This document shows positions 1-12,021 of a stretch of 64,000 nucleotides of DNA, one piece after another. A program made the translations under genes and the position numbers. Source of the stretch: Rhizopus sp. PT2906 (taxonomy: Eukaryota > Mucoromycota > Mucoromycetes > Mucorales > Rhizopodaceae). The notes below the pieces were generated by a model that searched no databases, was not told the origin of the DNA, and was given only the letters and a program-made list of their open reading frames with translations. How positions within the stretch are numbered: position 1 is the first letter of the stretch; every line of letters starts with the position of its first letter. The stretch spans positions 62,001 to 126,000 of the forward strand of contig JAMYHX010000039.1 in NCBI GenBank assembly GCA_025529335.1. Reading direction: 5' to 3'.

Positions 1-1205
1 CGAAGAAATTCAGATGGACAGTAAAGAGCAGTACAAGGATGAGCTGGATGCTGAAGAAGAAGCTAGACAGTATGAAGAATATCTCAAGCAGAGACAAAAG
101 GATTATGAAACACATAACGAATTCCCTGATGAAATCGATACGCCTATGCATATCCCAGCCAGAGAACGTTTTGCTCGTTATCGTGGTCTTCAATCCTTCA
201 GAACTTCACCTTGGGATCCCTATGAGAACTTGCCTGTGGATTATGCAAGAATCTTCCAATTTGAAAACTATGGTCGTACCAAGTCTCGTGTGTTGAACCA
301 AGCCATTGTTGGCAATGTGAAGCCAGGTAGCCGAATTACTATCTGGATTCATAATGTACCAGTAGAAGCCTTCCGTAAGTATGAGCGATACATCAAGAGG
401 CGCAAGACTGACATTCTTTTATAGAATCTTATGATAGAACAAGACCTTTTATTGTGTTTGGCCTTTTACAGTATGAACACAAGATGTCACTTCTTAATAT
501 TCAAATACAACGAGACAATGCATACGAAGAGCCCGTCAAATCAAAGGTAAAATCATATATTTCTCTATAGATGCTGGTGCTTACATGACCACTATAGGAT
601 CCAATGGTAATGCATATGGGTTTCAGAAGATATAATGTTCGACCCATCTATTCCCAAAATACAAACAAGGGATCAAACAATGTTCATAAATTCGAGAGGT
701 TCCTTCAACTAGGAAGATCCTATGTTGCTACAGTGTATGGACCTATTGCATTTGGCAAGACACCAGTCATGTTTTATAAGGAAACAGAAAATAAGAATGG
801 TAAGCAAAAGGAAAGAGGGTAGATGGCATATGCTAATGGTAGTCAACAGAACCTATTCTTGTGTCCACAGGCACATTTATGGATGTAGATGTCAAGCGTA
901 TTATTGCTAAACGAATCATCCTGAGTGGTCATCCTTTCAAGATCCATAAACGATCGGCTGTTGTCCGATACATGTTCTTCAATGTTGAAGATATCTATTG
1001 GTTTAAGCCTGTGCAGTTAACAACAAAATATGGTCGAGTGGGTCACATCAAAGAATCCTTGGGTACTCATGGCTACATGAAGTGTGTGTTTGACGGCACA
1101 TTAACACAACAAGACACTGTGATGATGTGTCTTTATAAACGTGTGTTCCCCAAGTGGAATACAGAACTTTACAGAGATGAATCATCTCAAATTGATTGTA
1201 ATTAA
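1..1205 (+). CDS. TSR1: TSR1, pre-rRNA processing / 40S assembly factor (3' part)
   Basis: This is the C-terminal part of Tsr1, a Bms1-like nucleolar and cytoplasmic factor needed to mature the 40S ribosomal subunit. The gene runs off the left edge. Visible conserved blocks are FARYRGLQSFRTSPWDP, RPFIVFGLLQYEHKMS, SGHPFKIHKRSAVVRYMFF, GHIKESLGTHGYMKC and the terminal YKRVFPKW. Introns that keep the frame are about 375-424 and 548-597, with a third near 800-870 that joins KNG to TFMDVDV. The stop lies at 1203-1205, and the next gene converges with its stop at 1253. Family assignment is by recognisable motifs and is confident; the 5' part and start are not visible. Confidence 0.93.
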
Positions 1206-1252
1206 TTTTATGCCCTCCTTTTAGAAAGAAAGACAATAAAAAAAATGTTTAT

Positions 1253-2826
1253 TTAAGTCAGTGATTCCAATACGGTTGTTAATGTTTTCATGTCATCACG
1301 AATACTCCTTGCAAATCGCACCACCTTTTCCTTGTTATCCAGCACTTCAATTGATTGAGTCAAGGCGTTATATCTGACTGAGAATGGCCTATTCATCTTG
1401 GCAGCAAACTCACGTACTTTTTCTTGAGCATCTTTGAATGATTCAGCTACGAAATAGACCTATATAAAATATAAATAAAAATGACCACATGGGCTTTTTT
1501 TTTTTTTTTCTACTTACAGGTTGATACTCTGTAATAGGGTATTTTTGTACTGCTGTCTTTTCCGGATCAAATGGTCTAAGTTCAGGTTTTTCTGATAGAC
1601 AGTATTCTAATTCACCAAAGGAACTTAGTAAGCCAGCACCATAAGCCTTTAATTCACCATCTTGTCTACAGAGACCAAATTCAACTGTGAACCAAAAGAT
1701 GGTAGCTAATTTTTGTATATCTTCATCTGAAGCACCCAGAGATGCTAAGCCAATTTCTTGTGAAAAGTCTGCAAAATCAGGATCCGCAAACTATAGAATA
1801 TGTGTTGATATATAAACATTAAACAAAAAAATATAACTTACCAATGGAACGTGTCCGAGTAGTTCGTGGCATACATCAGGTTCTGGTGTATAGAATGGCA
1901 TGGATGCGTGACGAATATATTGGGTAGAATAGAACACTCTGAAGGCAAATGCGTTTAAGAAATCTCTGCTGGAGAGTAAGCCCATGACGGGACGAACGGT
2001 GAAGCCGGTACAGTCCTTTAAGAATCTTGAGATATGTTCCAGTTGAGGAATCTGCTTATCATTGTAGCCACAATTTTGAATCAAGAGAGGCAAGACATAC
2101 TGGTGTTCACGGCAAGCGTGGGTAGGATAGAGTGCAGTCAGACGACGGAACACTTTGCCCCAAGTCTCAATCTCTTCCTGAGTGTAATCGATTTCAGGTA
2201 CAGGTTGACCAGTGCGGTAGGTCTTGGCAATACGTGTAATTTCAGCACGTCTTGCACGGTAGACAGGGTCGTGGGCACCAGGATGATCAGAACCTAAAGA
2301 TTGAAAATAAGTATGACTCTACCGTGGGAATATGATGATCCGCTTACTGAGTTCTTCGCCTATCTCTAACACTTTTTCAGCAAAAGTGTCAAGATCTGTC
2401 AACTTGCGTGGGAACCAAGGGACGCTGTCTATAAAAAAAAAGTCAATTTTCTCACGCATAAAAGATAAACGGTAGTCAGGACTTACCAGCCTTGGTGCTG
2501 TCGGCACCAATGACACGTACTTCCTTTGTGTGATCTCTGAGCTTGCAGACAACTTGATTGACTTGTTCTGCGCTTTTGGCGTCAAAATCAACAAAGAAAT
2601 CATAATCCCATTCCTTAGTACGGCTAGGGCGACTATTTCAAGATGTGAGTATGATGCTTATATCAGATCATGATTCGTATTACGATTCAATTCGAGTAAG
2701 AGAGATGTCCATAGCCTTGATGGCAGCCAAACAGTTTTCGAGTGCACCTACTTGATCTGCAATCGAAAAGCACAAGGTGGTCTTTAAGGTTTCCTTGGGA
2801 ACGTTGTTGGGTGATGTCTTGAACAT
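1253..2826 (-). CDS. Phenylalanine-4-hydroxylase (aromatic amino acid hydroxylase)
   Basis: Predicted to oxidise phenylalanine to tyrosine with tetrahydrobiopterin and Fe(II). The N-terminus (MFKTSPNNVPKETLKTT) leads into an ACT-type regulatory region with GALENCLAAIKAMDISLTRIES. The catalytic domain carries PVMGLLSSRDFLNAFAFRVF and the iron-binding PDVCHELLGHVPL with both ligand histidines. The C-terminus reads RFARSIRDDMKTLTTVLESLT. At least three introns interrupt it (for example about 1461-1517 and 1793-1841). Its stop is 47 bp from the TSR1 stop. The reading as phenylalanine rather than tyrosine or tryptophan hydroxylase rests on general similarity, because only one such gene is expected in fungi that have the family. 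Ascomycete yeasts lack this enzyme, so it supports an early-diverging fungus. Confidence 0.92.
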
Positions 2827-2888
2827 GATGAAAAAGATAATTAATGGAGAGAAAGAGCGGGAAAAATAAGAGAAATCGAGAGACTTAT

Positions 2889-2939
2889 TTATTCTTCGGC
2901 TTGCAATGCAACCAAAGACTTACCACGATCACGTGCCAT
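2889..2939 (-). promoter_or_regulatory. Possible 16-codon upstream ORF of the phenylalanine hydroxylase gene
   Basis: On the minus strand an ATG (2937-2939) opens a 16-codon frame reading MARDRGKSLVALQAEE and stopping 62 nt before the hydroxylase start. A CACGTG E-box core overlaps it at 2930-2935. The frame contains a good splice-donor consensus (GTAAGT), so it could instead be a small 5' exon, but I found no acceptor that joins it in frame to the main gene. Low confidence. Confidence 0.25.
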
Positions 2940-3790
2940 ATCTTTTTTTTTACTTGCATCTATCATATCAGTTAGTGTAACAGCTTGCTTCTCTTTTGTT
3001 CATTGAACCTTTTGAAAATGGTTATCTTGTTTAACGTAGTACTACTGCCTGAGCATTGAGGGAAAGTACTCCTACAGGTCATTTTCCTTCTTTTCTTGGT
3101 TGGCACGTTTTGAAATTTTCATTATTATTATTGTTCATTTTAATGTTAAAACGAAGGCTCCCTCTTTTTGGTATACAGTCATTTGTATCCAAGTCGCTCG
3201 CCACAGAATTTTGATAGAGCTGCAGAATGAGAACATTATGACATTCTTTTCTTCAAAACAGACTGGAGTCGTGTTCCCTTTTGTTCCACGTTGGTCATGA
3301 GTGCACCGGAATGGAGAAACCCTTATACCGGGATGAAAGTGCCTAACAAAATTGACCAACTGGGGGTGAATGAGAAGCAGTAGCATTACTTATCATAGCT
3401 GTGAAGGAAATGAGTATTTAGCTTCTTGAATTCTTTTGCTTATATAACTTATGCCAAAGTTCTGATCATGTAAACATACCCAAAGATAACTTTGTAGTGA
3501 TCAAGGTATGGATTACAAGCAACTAGAGTCTTGACAGTTCTTCTCTCTCTCTCTCTCTCTGTGGCAGCAAATGTATAGAGATATGCTGTTTCTAGTGTAT
3601 ATGTATAGTATTGACCAGTACTTGATATTCATCTTTTAGAGTATTCAAGTACGGCTGTAATAGCAACTATAATGTACGCCCTTCCATGCACTTTTCTATT
3701 TCTCCTCTTTATTTTACAGCTCCCAATTAAAGTCTTTCTAGTCACGTTCCTGATTTAAGCTTTCCTTTTTATTTCAAACCTGGGAAACAA
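2940..3790. other. Intergenic region between the hydroxylase and dynamitin genes
   Basis: About 850 bp with no convincing coding sequence. It must hold the promoters of two divergently transcribed genes. A CT dinucleotide run lies at about 3541-3560. Short open frames on both strands show no recognisable motif and no support from splicing or codon pattern. Confidence 0.6.
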
Positions 3791-5569
3791 ATGACATCAA
3801 AGTATTCAGCATTACCTGATATTGTAAGTTTTATATGTTTCTTTATTTGAACAAGATGTTAACGCATTAAAAGGATGATCAACCTGATGTATATGAAACA
3901 CCAGATGCCACTGAAGACAATCCAGTCAATTCATTTGACAATGAAGAAGTAAAAACTTAATAGTTTCTCTCTATTCTTTAACTTGACTTATTTTTATATC
4001 TAAAGTCTAGTGATGAAGATGAAGATGAAGATGTAGATAAATCTCGTGTATCTATTAAGGATGCTGCAAATAGATTCAAACACAGTATTGTCGATGCCAC
4101 AGATACAGGTAACTGAACAAACGTACTCCAGCCCCGATAATTTTACTGACTTGGCAAAGACTTTTCTGATCGTTTGACTCGAAGAAAGAAGGCCATGTAT
4201 CGTACCTTTGTTCGACGCCCGCCTGCTATGGAAACAAGTGAATATGAAATGCTGCCTAAAGATATGACATTGGAAGAGACACCATTACAAAAGCTACGTC
4301 GTCTCATGTATGAGGTTCAGGAATTGAATGAAGAGATTGAAAAGGCCAAGGTAGAATAATAATATATGAAATGTATATATGTGTCTTATAATGATGATAG
4401 GAACCTGTAGACACAAAGGAACCCATTTCCCAATCGGATATCCTTTCTCAAATAGCCTATCTTCAAACTGATTTAGTTCGATTGAGCCAGAATGTGAATG
4501 ACGCAGATGAAGATCAACCAAATTATACCAAATCAATAGATGAGGCCAAATCGTTGATTAAACAGCTCGAAGCTTACAAGAACATTTCAACGAATCCTGC
4601 ACCATCACCCGATTCAGACACCGCAGTGGTTCCTAAGGGTAAAGCTGATGTAAGTAAAATCTAAAATGGGTACTTGCTGGTGATTGATCATCTCTGGTAT
4701 TAGATGGTAACATATGAACTTTATTATACCCCTGAAGTATCAAAGATGACAAAAGAGAGCAAGTTATCTGATATTGATGAACGTATCGCCAGAATAGAAA
4801 AGCTTATCGGCTCAAGTGCTGGTCAAGCTCTAGAAGACTTGGTAAAAAGAAAGAAAATACATTTGAAGAGTCGTGTGTTGACATGTTATTGTAGCCTGCT
4901 AGCTTAAGTTCTTCATCACTAGTTAATTCTTTAGCAAAGTTAGAACAGCAAGTTGTTTTACTGGCTCAACCCAGACAGCTGGAGATGGTAGCCAGAAGAG
5001 TTAAGGTTTTGAATAGTGATCTAGAGAGATTAAATGAAATCAAAGCCAGTCGCAAAGATATATCCAATACCCTTGGATTCAGTTTATCCACTATAAATAA
5101 TTCAGCTAATGCATCAGCAAATGATAACAAGGATAACTCAAATGATACAGAAACAAAGGTATACAAAAGCTGTGTAATGTATTCATACTAATACATCATT
5201 TTGATAGATCAACCAATTATTTACTACGATGGAGAAAATAGACCCACTTTTGAATCTTACACCTGCTTTATTGACTCGTCTTAAAGCATTACAGACTTTA
5301 CATGCTGATGCTGCTACGTTTGGACAATCCATCAAAGTGATTTCTGAAGAACAAACGAGGATGACGGATGAGCTGAAGAGTTTGACTACTACTTGTGAAC
5401 TGGTAACAAAAAAGAATAATAGGTGGTAAAGGTTTATTAACAAAAAAAATAGCTGACCCAGAGTTTGAAAGTCAATGAGGAAGCAGTTGACAATAACATC
5501 AAGATTATGGATGAAAGGATGACAGCCTTGATCCAACGCATAAGCGCATTGAGTCCAAACTCATCTTGA
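3791..5569 (+). CDS. Dynactin subunit 2 (dynamitin, p50 / Jnm1)
   Basis: Dynamitin forms the shoulder of dynactin, the activator of cytoplasmic dynein. The first exon reads MTSKYSALPDI and is followed by DDQPDVYETPD, the N-terminal motif typical of the family. A conserved block YELYYTPEVSK lies mid-protein, and most of the rest is heptad-rich coiled coil (LQKLRRLMYEVQELNEEIEKA; IDERIARIEKLIG; RRVKVLNSDLERLNEI). About seven short introns are needed. The start is the only ATG before the conserved N-terminus. The stop at 5567-5569 lies 32 bp from the convergent SMU1 stop. The family call is confident; exact internal splice sites are not all verified. Confidence 0.9.
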
Positions 5570-5601
5570 GCATAACCATTTTAAATACGATGAATAAATC
5601 T

Positions 5602-7360
5602 TTAAGAGTTTTTAAAAAGAAATACACGTCCAGCATCATTATTGGCAGCTATAACATTTGATAATGGATGATGCGTTATGCCAATAATTTCTGAATTATC
5701 GCTTAATTGAACTTGGCCAACTAGTGCTTCAGTATGTACATCAAAACAATACATGATTGATTCTTCAGATACAGCATAAATAAGGGTGCCATTATGAGAT
5801 GTGGCTGCTGCAACAAAGTCTTTGGCTTGACTTTGCCCAAATGACTTGGTGATCTTTCCTTGGCTATTTAGTATGTGTAATCGATTGCTCTTGTTGACCA
5901 TGACCAAATGAGCCGAATCCTCTGATATGGTTAACAGCGCATGAATAGTAAGATTGTCTTGAGGGAAGCAGGAGATGTTGAAACCGCTGCTTATATCCCA
6001 AATCTAAATATATATATATATATATATAAGTCATATAATGATAACAAATCAAGGTAATACATGCCTTGACTTCTCCATCACTGCTCGCGCTAATGACTCG
6101 TGTGTAGTCTGCGAAATAAATGGCCGAATTGACAAAGGCCCTATGTCCTTTAAATTCTCGAATCAGTTTTCCAGATTTTACGCTGTGAATCTTTACAGTA
6201 TGATCATAACTGCAACTCAGTATCTCGCTCGCATCCTTATTAAAGCGGACTGAAGTAACACCTTGACTGTGTGCAGGTGTATATTTCCTTTGACAAAATC
6301 CATTCTGAACTCTCCAAATAGCAATCTTTCCATCTGTTGATCCTGATACGAGCAATTCACTATTTAAACTGAAGCTTAGACAAATAACGGATTGGTCCAT
6401 AGCCATCAGGTTCTCATCTGCTTGGTATCGCAGATCCTTTCTCAACTTTCCTGTCAAGTGGTTCCATATTTCGATAAACCCATCTACTGATCCTGTAGCA
6501 AAATATTGACCATCAGGAGAAAAGGCTGTGCATTCAGCATATGTATTTTTTCCAGGAAACTAATAAACAAAGGTCAATTAAAAAATATCTCTTTTTCTTT
6601 CTCTTCTTACTTTAATTGTAGCATAGCTTTGGTTAACGAAAGCATCTGCTTCAATCTCTTGTGTCTGTTCTGGGTTTTGAAATAAATCAATAGGCGTGTC
6701 TGTAGATAGTAATTTCTGTTGTCTTTGCCACTTTATGCTATCATTCAATAATTTCATTAAGCGAGAAGGTTCAGCAATGGTCACTTCACTTGCCAATGCT
6801 GTTTTTGGATGCGTATGAGTCATCTACTATTTGCCTTTTCTTTTCTATTTTTTTGTACCTTGGGCGATCACTTGTCTTCTTTTCTCTTTGGTGGCTCCAT
6901 GAGGATATATCTCTCTAGGATCCAATGATGTTCTTGATAAGGTGTGCTCTAATCGTAAATAACGTTCTGGATATCTTTGCTTTAATATAAACATAGGCTC
7001 TGTCTGTCTCAAAAGTGTTCGTGCTGCTCCTAGTTCGCGTAACTCGACTAGTTCAAGTATGATGTGTTCATATAGATCAATCACTTTCTGAGAAGGGATC
7101 TTCAAGTCCATGACATGCCGTAGAACTGTGTCCCATTCTCCTTGCTTTATTTCCTTGATGAACTGATCTTTATTTTCAATATGTTCAATCTTGACTGATG
7201 TCTCTGTTTGAAGAGTTGTTGCTGTTTCATCAAATTGATTTTCTTTGAGAAATTGTAAAATGAGTCGAATGACGCTAAAGATAATAAAAGGGGTCAACTT
7301 TGTGTGTGCACGTAATAAAAAAACTTCAATTTACTCTTCAGATTCAATCTCTATCGACAT
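5602..7360 (-). CDS. SMU1: SMU1, WD40 spliceosome-associated protein (LisH-CTLH-WD40)
   Basis: SMU1 works with RED in activation of the spliceosome. The start MSIEIESEE (ATG at 7358-7360) matches the family N-terminus. The LisH/CTLH part contains VIRLILQFLKENQF, WDTVLRHVMDLKIP and LVELRELGAARTLLRQTEPM, followed by DPREIYPHGATKEKRR. Seven-blade WD40 sequence follows, with GSTDGKIAIWRVQNGFCQR, HSQGVTSVRFNKDASEILS and GHRAFVNSAIYF. Several short introns interrupt it; one near 6006-6063 contains a (TA)n run. The gene diverges from PIG-A with 91 bp between start codons. The identity is very clear. Confidence 0.95.
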
Positions 7361-7451
7361 TAAAGAAAAAGAGAAAAAAAAAAAAAAAATAGATACACTT
7401 ATTTTTTATTGACGGCTTTCTTTTTCACTATTTATTCTTTCTCTAATAATC
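7361..7451. promoter_or_regulatory. 91-bp divergent promoter between SMU1 and PIG-A
   Basis: Only 91 bp separate the two start codons, so both core promoters and both 5' untranslated regions must fit here. It contains a run of about 14 A residues near 7376-7390 followed by T-rich sequence. No clear TATA box is visible. A shared bidirectional promoter is inferred from the spacing. Confidence 0.6.
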
Positions 7452-9105
7452 ATGTTTAATGTCTGGTAAGTTTGATCCATTCTGCTCATCTCTCTTTTCT
7501 CTCTTCATCTTACACATCTTTTGTTGTAGTATGGTGTCTGATTTTTTCTATCCAAATATGGGTGGAGTTGAAAGCCATTTATACGAATTATCTCAACGAT
7601 TGATACAACGAGGACATAAGGTATAGTTAATAAACACGTATATGCAACAAGAAGAAATAATAGTAATAATAAAACAAGGTGATCATAGTAACTCACGCGT
7701 ATGGACACAGGACGGGTGTTCGATACTTGACAAATGGATTAAAAGTATATCATGTTCCTGCCAAGGTCATTTATGCAGAGGCGACTTTACCCACCATTTA
7801 TGGATTTTTCCCATTATTTCGACATATCCTCATACGCGAATCAATAGAGATCATTCATGGTCATGGAGCGTTTTCAGCGTTATGTCATGAAGCGATCTTA
7901 CATGGCAAAACAATGGGTCTGAAGGCTGTGTTCACTGATCATTCATTGTTTGGATTTGCTGATGCATCTTCTATACTTACTAATAAGCTACTAAAATTTA
8001 CAATGAGTGATGTTGATCATGTCGTGTGTGTATCGCATACAAGGTAAAAAATATATTTACGTGTATAAGAAGAAAAAGATTCATCGTTTTGAATAGTAAA
8101 GAGAATACAGTTTTAAGAGCAGCATTATCACCAAAGCATGTATCTGTCATACCAAATGCTATCGTCGCATCTCGATTCTTACCTGACCCAACAGCTCCAG
8201 ATCCCAATTGGATTACGATTGTGGTGATTAGTAGAATGGTATACAGAAAGGGTATCGATTTACTGGTGGCAATCATACCACGAATATGTGAGATGTATAA
8301 AAACGTTCGATTTATTATCGGAGGCGATGGACCCAAACGGATCGACCTGGAACAGATGAGAGAAAAGCATGGATTACATGATCGCGTCGAGCTCCTGGGA
8401 CCGATCAAGCATCATGAAGTTAGAAACGTGCTAATTCAAGGAAATATCTTTTTGAATACAAGTTTAACAGAAGCCTTTTGTATTGCTATTGTAGAAGCAG
8501 CTTGTGCAGGGTAATGCGTATTATAGGAATCAAAGTATTCTAGCTGAATCAAAATTATATATCTAGGCTCTTTGTGGTAAGTACAAAGGTGGGTGGTGTA
8601 CCTGAAGTATTGCCGAGCCATATGATAAATTATGCTATACCCGAAGAAGATGGTAATGTATAAACTAAAGTATTACAACCTTATTGATTTATTATATATG
8701 TTAGATCTTGTCATTGCTATTTCAAAAGCCATTCATATGTTTAAATTTGGCAAAGTAGATCCTAGTAAATTTAATAATGAAATCAAAGACATGTATAACT
8801 GGTCCAATGTTGCCGAAAGGACAGAGAAAGTGTATTTGACTATTTCACAAACAAAGAGCTCACCTTTAATAGAAAGATTAAGAAGATATTATGGTTGTGG
8901 ATTATACGCGGGCAAGATATTCTGTATGGTCATGGCTTTGGATTATTTAATCTGGATGTTTCTGGAGTGGCTATTTCCATCTGATACAATAGAAAAAGCC
9001 AAACCATTTCCATATCAAAAATATAGACAGTTTATTTATGATACAAGCAATAGATCCAATTCCACTTTGAACGAGTTAAGTAGTGTAGAGGAAGACTATA
9101 AATAA
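7452..9105 (+). CDS. PIG-A / Gpi3, catalytic subunit of GPI-GlcNAc transferase
   Basis: This ER enzyme adds GlcNAc from UDP-GlcNAc to phosphatidylinositol, the first step of GPI-anchor synthesis. The start exon MFNVC splices to MVSDFFYPNMGGVESHLYEL, the family's signature N-terminus. It continues with KVIIVTHAYGHRTGVRYLTN, then FTDHSLFGFAD, the GT4 donor-site block (VVISRMVYRKGIDLL, FIIGGDGPKRIDLE) and NTSLTEAFCIAIVEAACAG, which carries the conserved nucleotide-sugar Glu motif. The C-terminal part has one hydrophobic stretch (GKIFCMVMALDYLIWMFLEW) fitting the single ER membrane anchor. Four to five introns are needed. GPI-dependent wall proteins occur elsewhere in this window. Confidence 0.95.
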
Positions 9106-9616
9106 ATATGATATTCTATACACTTGTATCTTACAAGACGTTAATATGTGCTTCACAATTTAATATTATTTTGTATATAGACCTTCCTTTTGACCAAGTA
9201 AAAACCTATAATATAATATTGTCTCTATTCAATCATCATTCCCTTTTTCGAAATGATCGCTGAAAAGAACGCTTTTGGGAATATAACAAATTGTGCCTCT
9301 TTGCCAAAAGTAACAAGTATTCCGATTATGCAAAATCGGATTGTTTGCCCCCCCTTTTTTTTTTTCTTCAAGTTATCAATCATTTCAGAACGTATGTGGT
9401 TTATGCTGTCCTTAAAAGGCAGAATACAATCAAGCGCCTCTAACATACAGTTTATGAGAGCGACATTGAAGATGACACTCGGTTGCTCTATTTTACAAAA
9501 AAAAAAAAAATAGAATTGAGGCAAAGCAAAAGCAATAAAAACGCCGCTGTTACACGACCTTTCGTAGTGTCTGAAATGAAAAAAGATGGCTGTGCAAAAC
9601 GGTTTATTGTTGATCA
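9106..9616. other. Intergenic region downstream of PIG-A
   Basis: About 510 bp between two convergent genes. It holds T- and A-homopolymers (about 9352-9365 and 9498-9511). I see no gene or RNA feature here. Confidence 0.6.
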
Positions 9617-10279
9617 TCAGGGAGGTGATAGTCCTTTGGTATAAAGTTTTTTGGCTATAATAAAAATACTTATGCTCAGCTGAATCCACTGAGTACCTTC
9701 CTGTTCATTCATATCATCTACAGTAGCTGTAGTCACCCATTCACATATCCATTGCCACGGTTTAACCAATCTTTCGGTCAACTTGACCTTTCCGAGCAAA
9801 ATAGTCATTAATTTAGCTTTAAAATGAAAAGGGTGCACCGACTTTCGTAACTTCATATCTACTCGCATCTTGTCAAATTCATACAAGAGTTGTCTAGGCG
9901 AACTGGCACAGTGATAATGTTGCCAAAGACCAAGAAAGGCGCGGCATAAAAGTACGGATGAAGGTTGCCTTTTATCTGCAACCAGTCTCTTTCTAGCCTG
10001 CTCTATATTATGTAACTGTAAGGTGTAATAGGACATGATGGATTTTCTCTTGTAGGAAAGAGCCGACCCAGTAACTGATGTTTTATAAGCTTCGAATCGG
10101 AATGGCTCTTCAATCATTTGTACAAGCTCGCTGTAGCTCTGACAGTGTCTAGGTCGGATATCATTTTGAATACGTATTAATTCATGCTTGATCCATTCAT
10201 TTGGACTGATTGCTTGGCCAGATATAAGGTCTTTGAGATGAAGGTGGGTTGAAATAGGCTGTTTACGGTCAAGTGACAT
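9617..10279 (-). CDS. Hypothetical protein, about 220 aa
   Basis: A single-exon frame starting at MSLDRKQPISTHLHL. An upstream in-frame ATG at 10336 would add 19 mostly hydrophobic residues, but that segment is Phe-rich, read from T-rich leader sequence, and is probably untranslated. The protein is mostly helical, basic and charged, with no signal peptide and no recognised catalytic motif. The last 15 residues after TQWIQLS are read from AT-rich sequence and could be replaced by an unseen spliced exon. The uninterrupted length and good composition suggest a real gene. I do not recognise the family. Confidence 0.6.
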   Translation of the reverse strand: MSLDRKQPISTHLHLKDLISGQAISPNEWIKHELIRIQNDIRPRHCQSYSELVQMIEEPFRFEAYKTSVTGSALSYKRKSIMSYYTLQLHNIEQARKRLVADKRQPSSVLLCRAFLGLWQHYHCASSPRQLLYEFDKMRVDMKLRKSVHPFHFKAKLMTILLGKVKLTERLVKPWQWICEWVTTATVDDMNEQEGTQWIQLSISIFIIAKKLYTKGLSPP

Positions 10280-10409
10280 AAGAAATGGACAAAAAGAAAA
10301 AAAGAAAGAACATACAAACTTATGCATTGGAATCATTTGAGGCTGGCTTTCGTAAAAGCAAAAGGCTGCGGTTACACATATAGTTGGGTTTATTATTCCT
10401 ATTTATGGA

Positions 10410-11949
10410 TTATTCAAAAGAATTAATAGGTTCGTAGCTACAAGGATATATAGAGTATCCTGATCGAATCACGTCTTCTGCACTCCTTCCTTTTGTCTCG
10501 GGTAAGATAAACACAGCAACCGTAGTGAGGGCAATGAGAGCAACACTAAACACGTAAAAGGCTTGAGCGCCTAGTGTGTTTTGAAGACTGAGGAAACCGG
10601 CAGATACAATAAAATTCGATATCATATTGACAGCTAATCCAACAGAGCAAGCAACAGATACTGCATGGGTTTCTACTACTTCGGGTATCATCAGAAATGG
10701 TATAGGACCCAGACCTACAGCAAAGGAAGCAATGAAACCAATAATGGCAAAAGCGGATGTCTTGTCATATCCATTCGTTATGCTCCAACCTAGAAGGAAT
10801 GCCATAAGAGCCATAAGACTGCTGGATGTCAGAAACAAGGAACGGCGTCCCACCTTGTCCATCAATATGGCGGAGACAGTGGTCATGATGAGATTAACAA
10901 TAGAGATACAGACTGTGATGACGCCAGAGAGCTCAGGAAAGACAGACGACATGATGGATGTAGAATAAAATACAACTGCGTTCACACCAGAGAGCTGCTG
11001 TGCGAGCTGCAGCAGTAAGATGATCAACAGTGGCCGACGATAGAATGGCGATGTCAAGAACTTCCAGCTGGTCACCTTTTCATGGCCACTGTCCACAGAC
11101 TGGATGACTCCACCGTGATGATGCTCATCTACCAGTGTCTCGTCTTGAACTTGATTAGCCCATTCCCGTCTCCAGGCAACGATCTCTTCCTCAACCTCTT
11201 CAATGGACGTGCCTCTTAATCTTAACAATGACTGTTTTGCTCTGTTGAAGCCGCCTGGAAGCGATGCGAGATAACGAGGTGAATCAACACAGAAGGGCAG
11301 GAGACATGATTGCAGTATGGCGAGCAAGATGCCAATCGCAAGGATATATCTCCATCTGGCCAATGTTGACCACATTAAGCCTACAATCTGTGCAATCATG
11401 ATACCAACCACAATCGATAACTGATTAAATGTGCCAAACAGACCGCGCTTAGATGGCGGAACGCACTCTGAAATATAAGGAGGCACAATCACAGTAACCA
11501 TGCCGGCGCCGACACCTGCTAGAAATCGTCCGATCATCATCACATAAGGAGTTGTAGCAAAGGTCAACAGTAGAGAGCCTATGCCGAGAAATAGGTTGGT
11601 ACTAAATAAGGTCAATCGTCGTCCATAACGGTCACTGAAATGAGGACAGCCAAGTGCGCCTACAAGACCACCTGCTGTTAACATGGCAACAACAAGCGAA
11701 TATTTTGAATCTGACATGGGTATGCAATCAGGTTGATAGACTGTAGCTGTTTGTTGACATTTTGATATAACTGATTGTGGTGTGTTCAGTGCACCATTAT
11801 GGTAGCCATACTGGAATGCACTCTTTTATATATATGTAGAAAGAGAATAAAAACAAAAGTTTAGATAGCAAGTTATTATTATAGTCTATTACCAACAAAA
11901 TAGTAGCAATAACAAATAAAAGATAACACGTCAATCCTTGATTGTTCAT
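10410..11949 (-). CDS. MFS sugar transporter, GLUT/SP family
   Basis: A 12-helix sugar porter of the plasma membrane or vacuole. A short first exon, MNNQGLTCYLLFVIATILL, ends at 11893 and a 70-bp intron (11823-11892) joins it in phase to SAFQYGYHNGALNTPQ, the family's helix-1 motif. Other signatures are the GGLVGALGCPHFSDRYGRR loop, GRFLAGVGAGMVTVIVPPYISE, LAQQLSGVNAVVFYS (helix 7), DKVGRRSLFL, and a C-terminal PETKGRS. The extracytoplasmic segment after helix 1 is short but contains two Cys, as in some GLUT-like fungal transporters. Substrate is unknown; a hexose is the simplest inference. Confidence 0.9.
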
Positions 11950-12021
11950 TAAGAGAGAGAGAAAAAAAAGAGAGAGAGAAAAGCTGAGACTGGTAGATAT
12001 TATTTCCTTTTATGGATTTAT

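Noticed and set aside
3100..3386. Short frames on both strands between phenylalanine hydroxylase and dynamitin
   Set aside because: They overlap on opposite strands, show no motif and have no visible splice partners.
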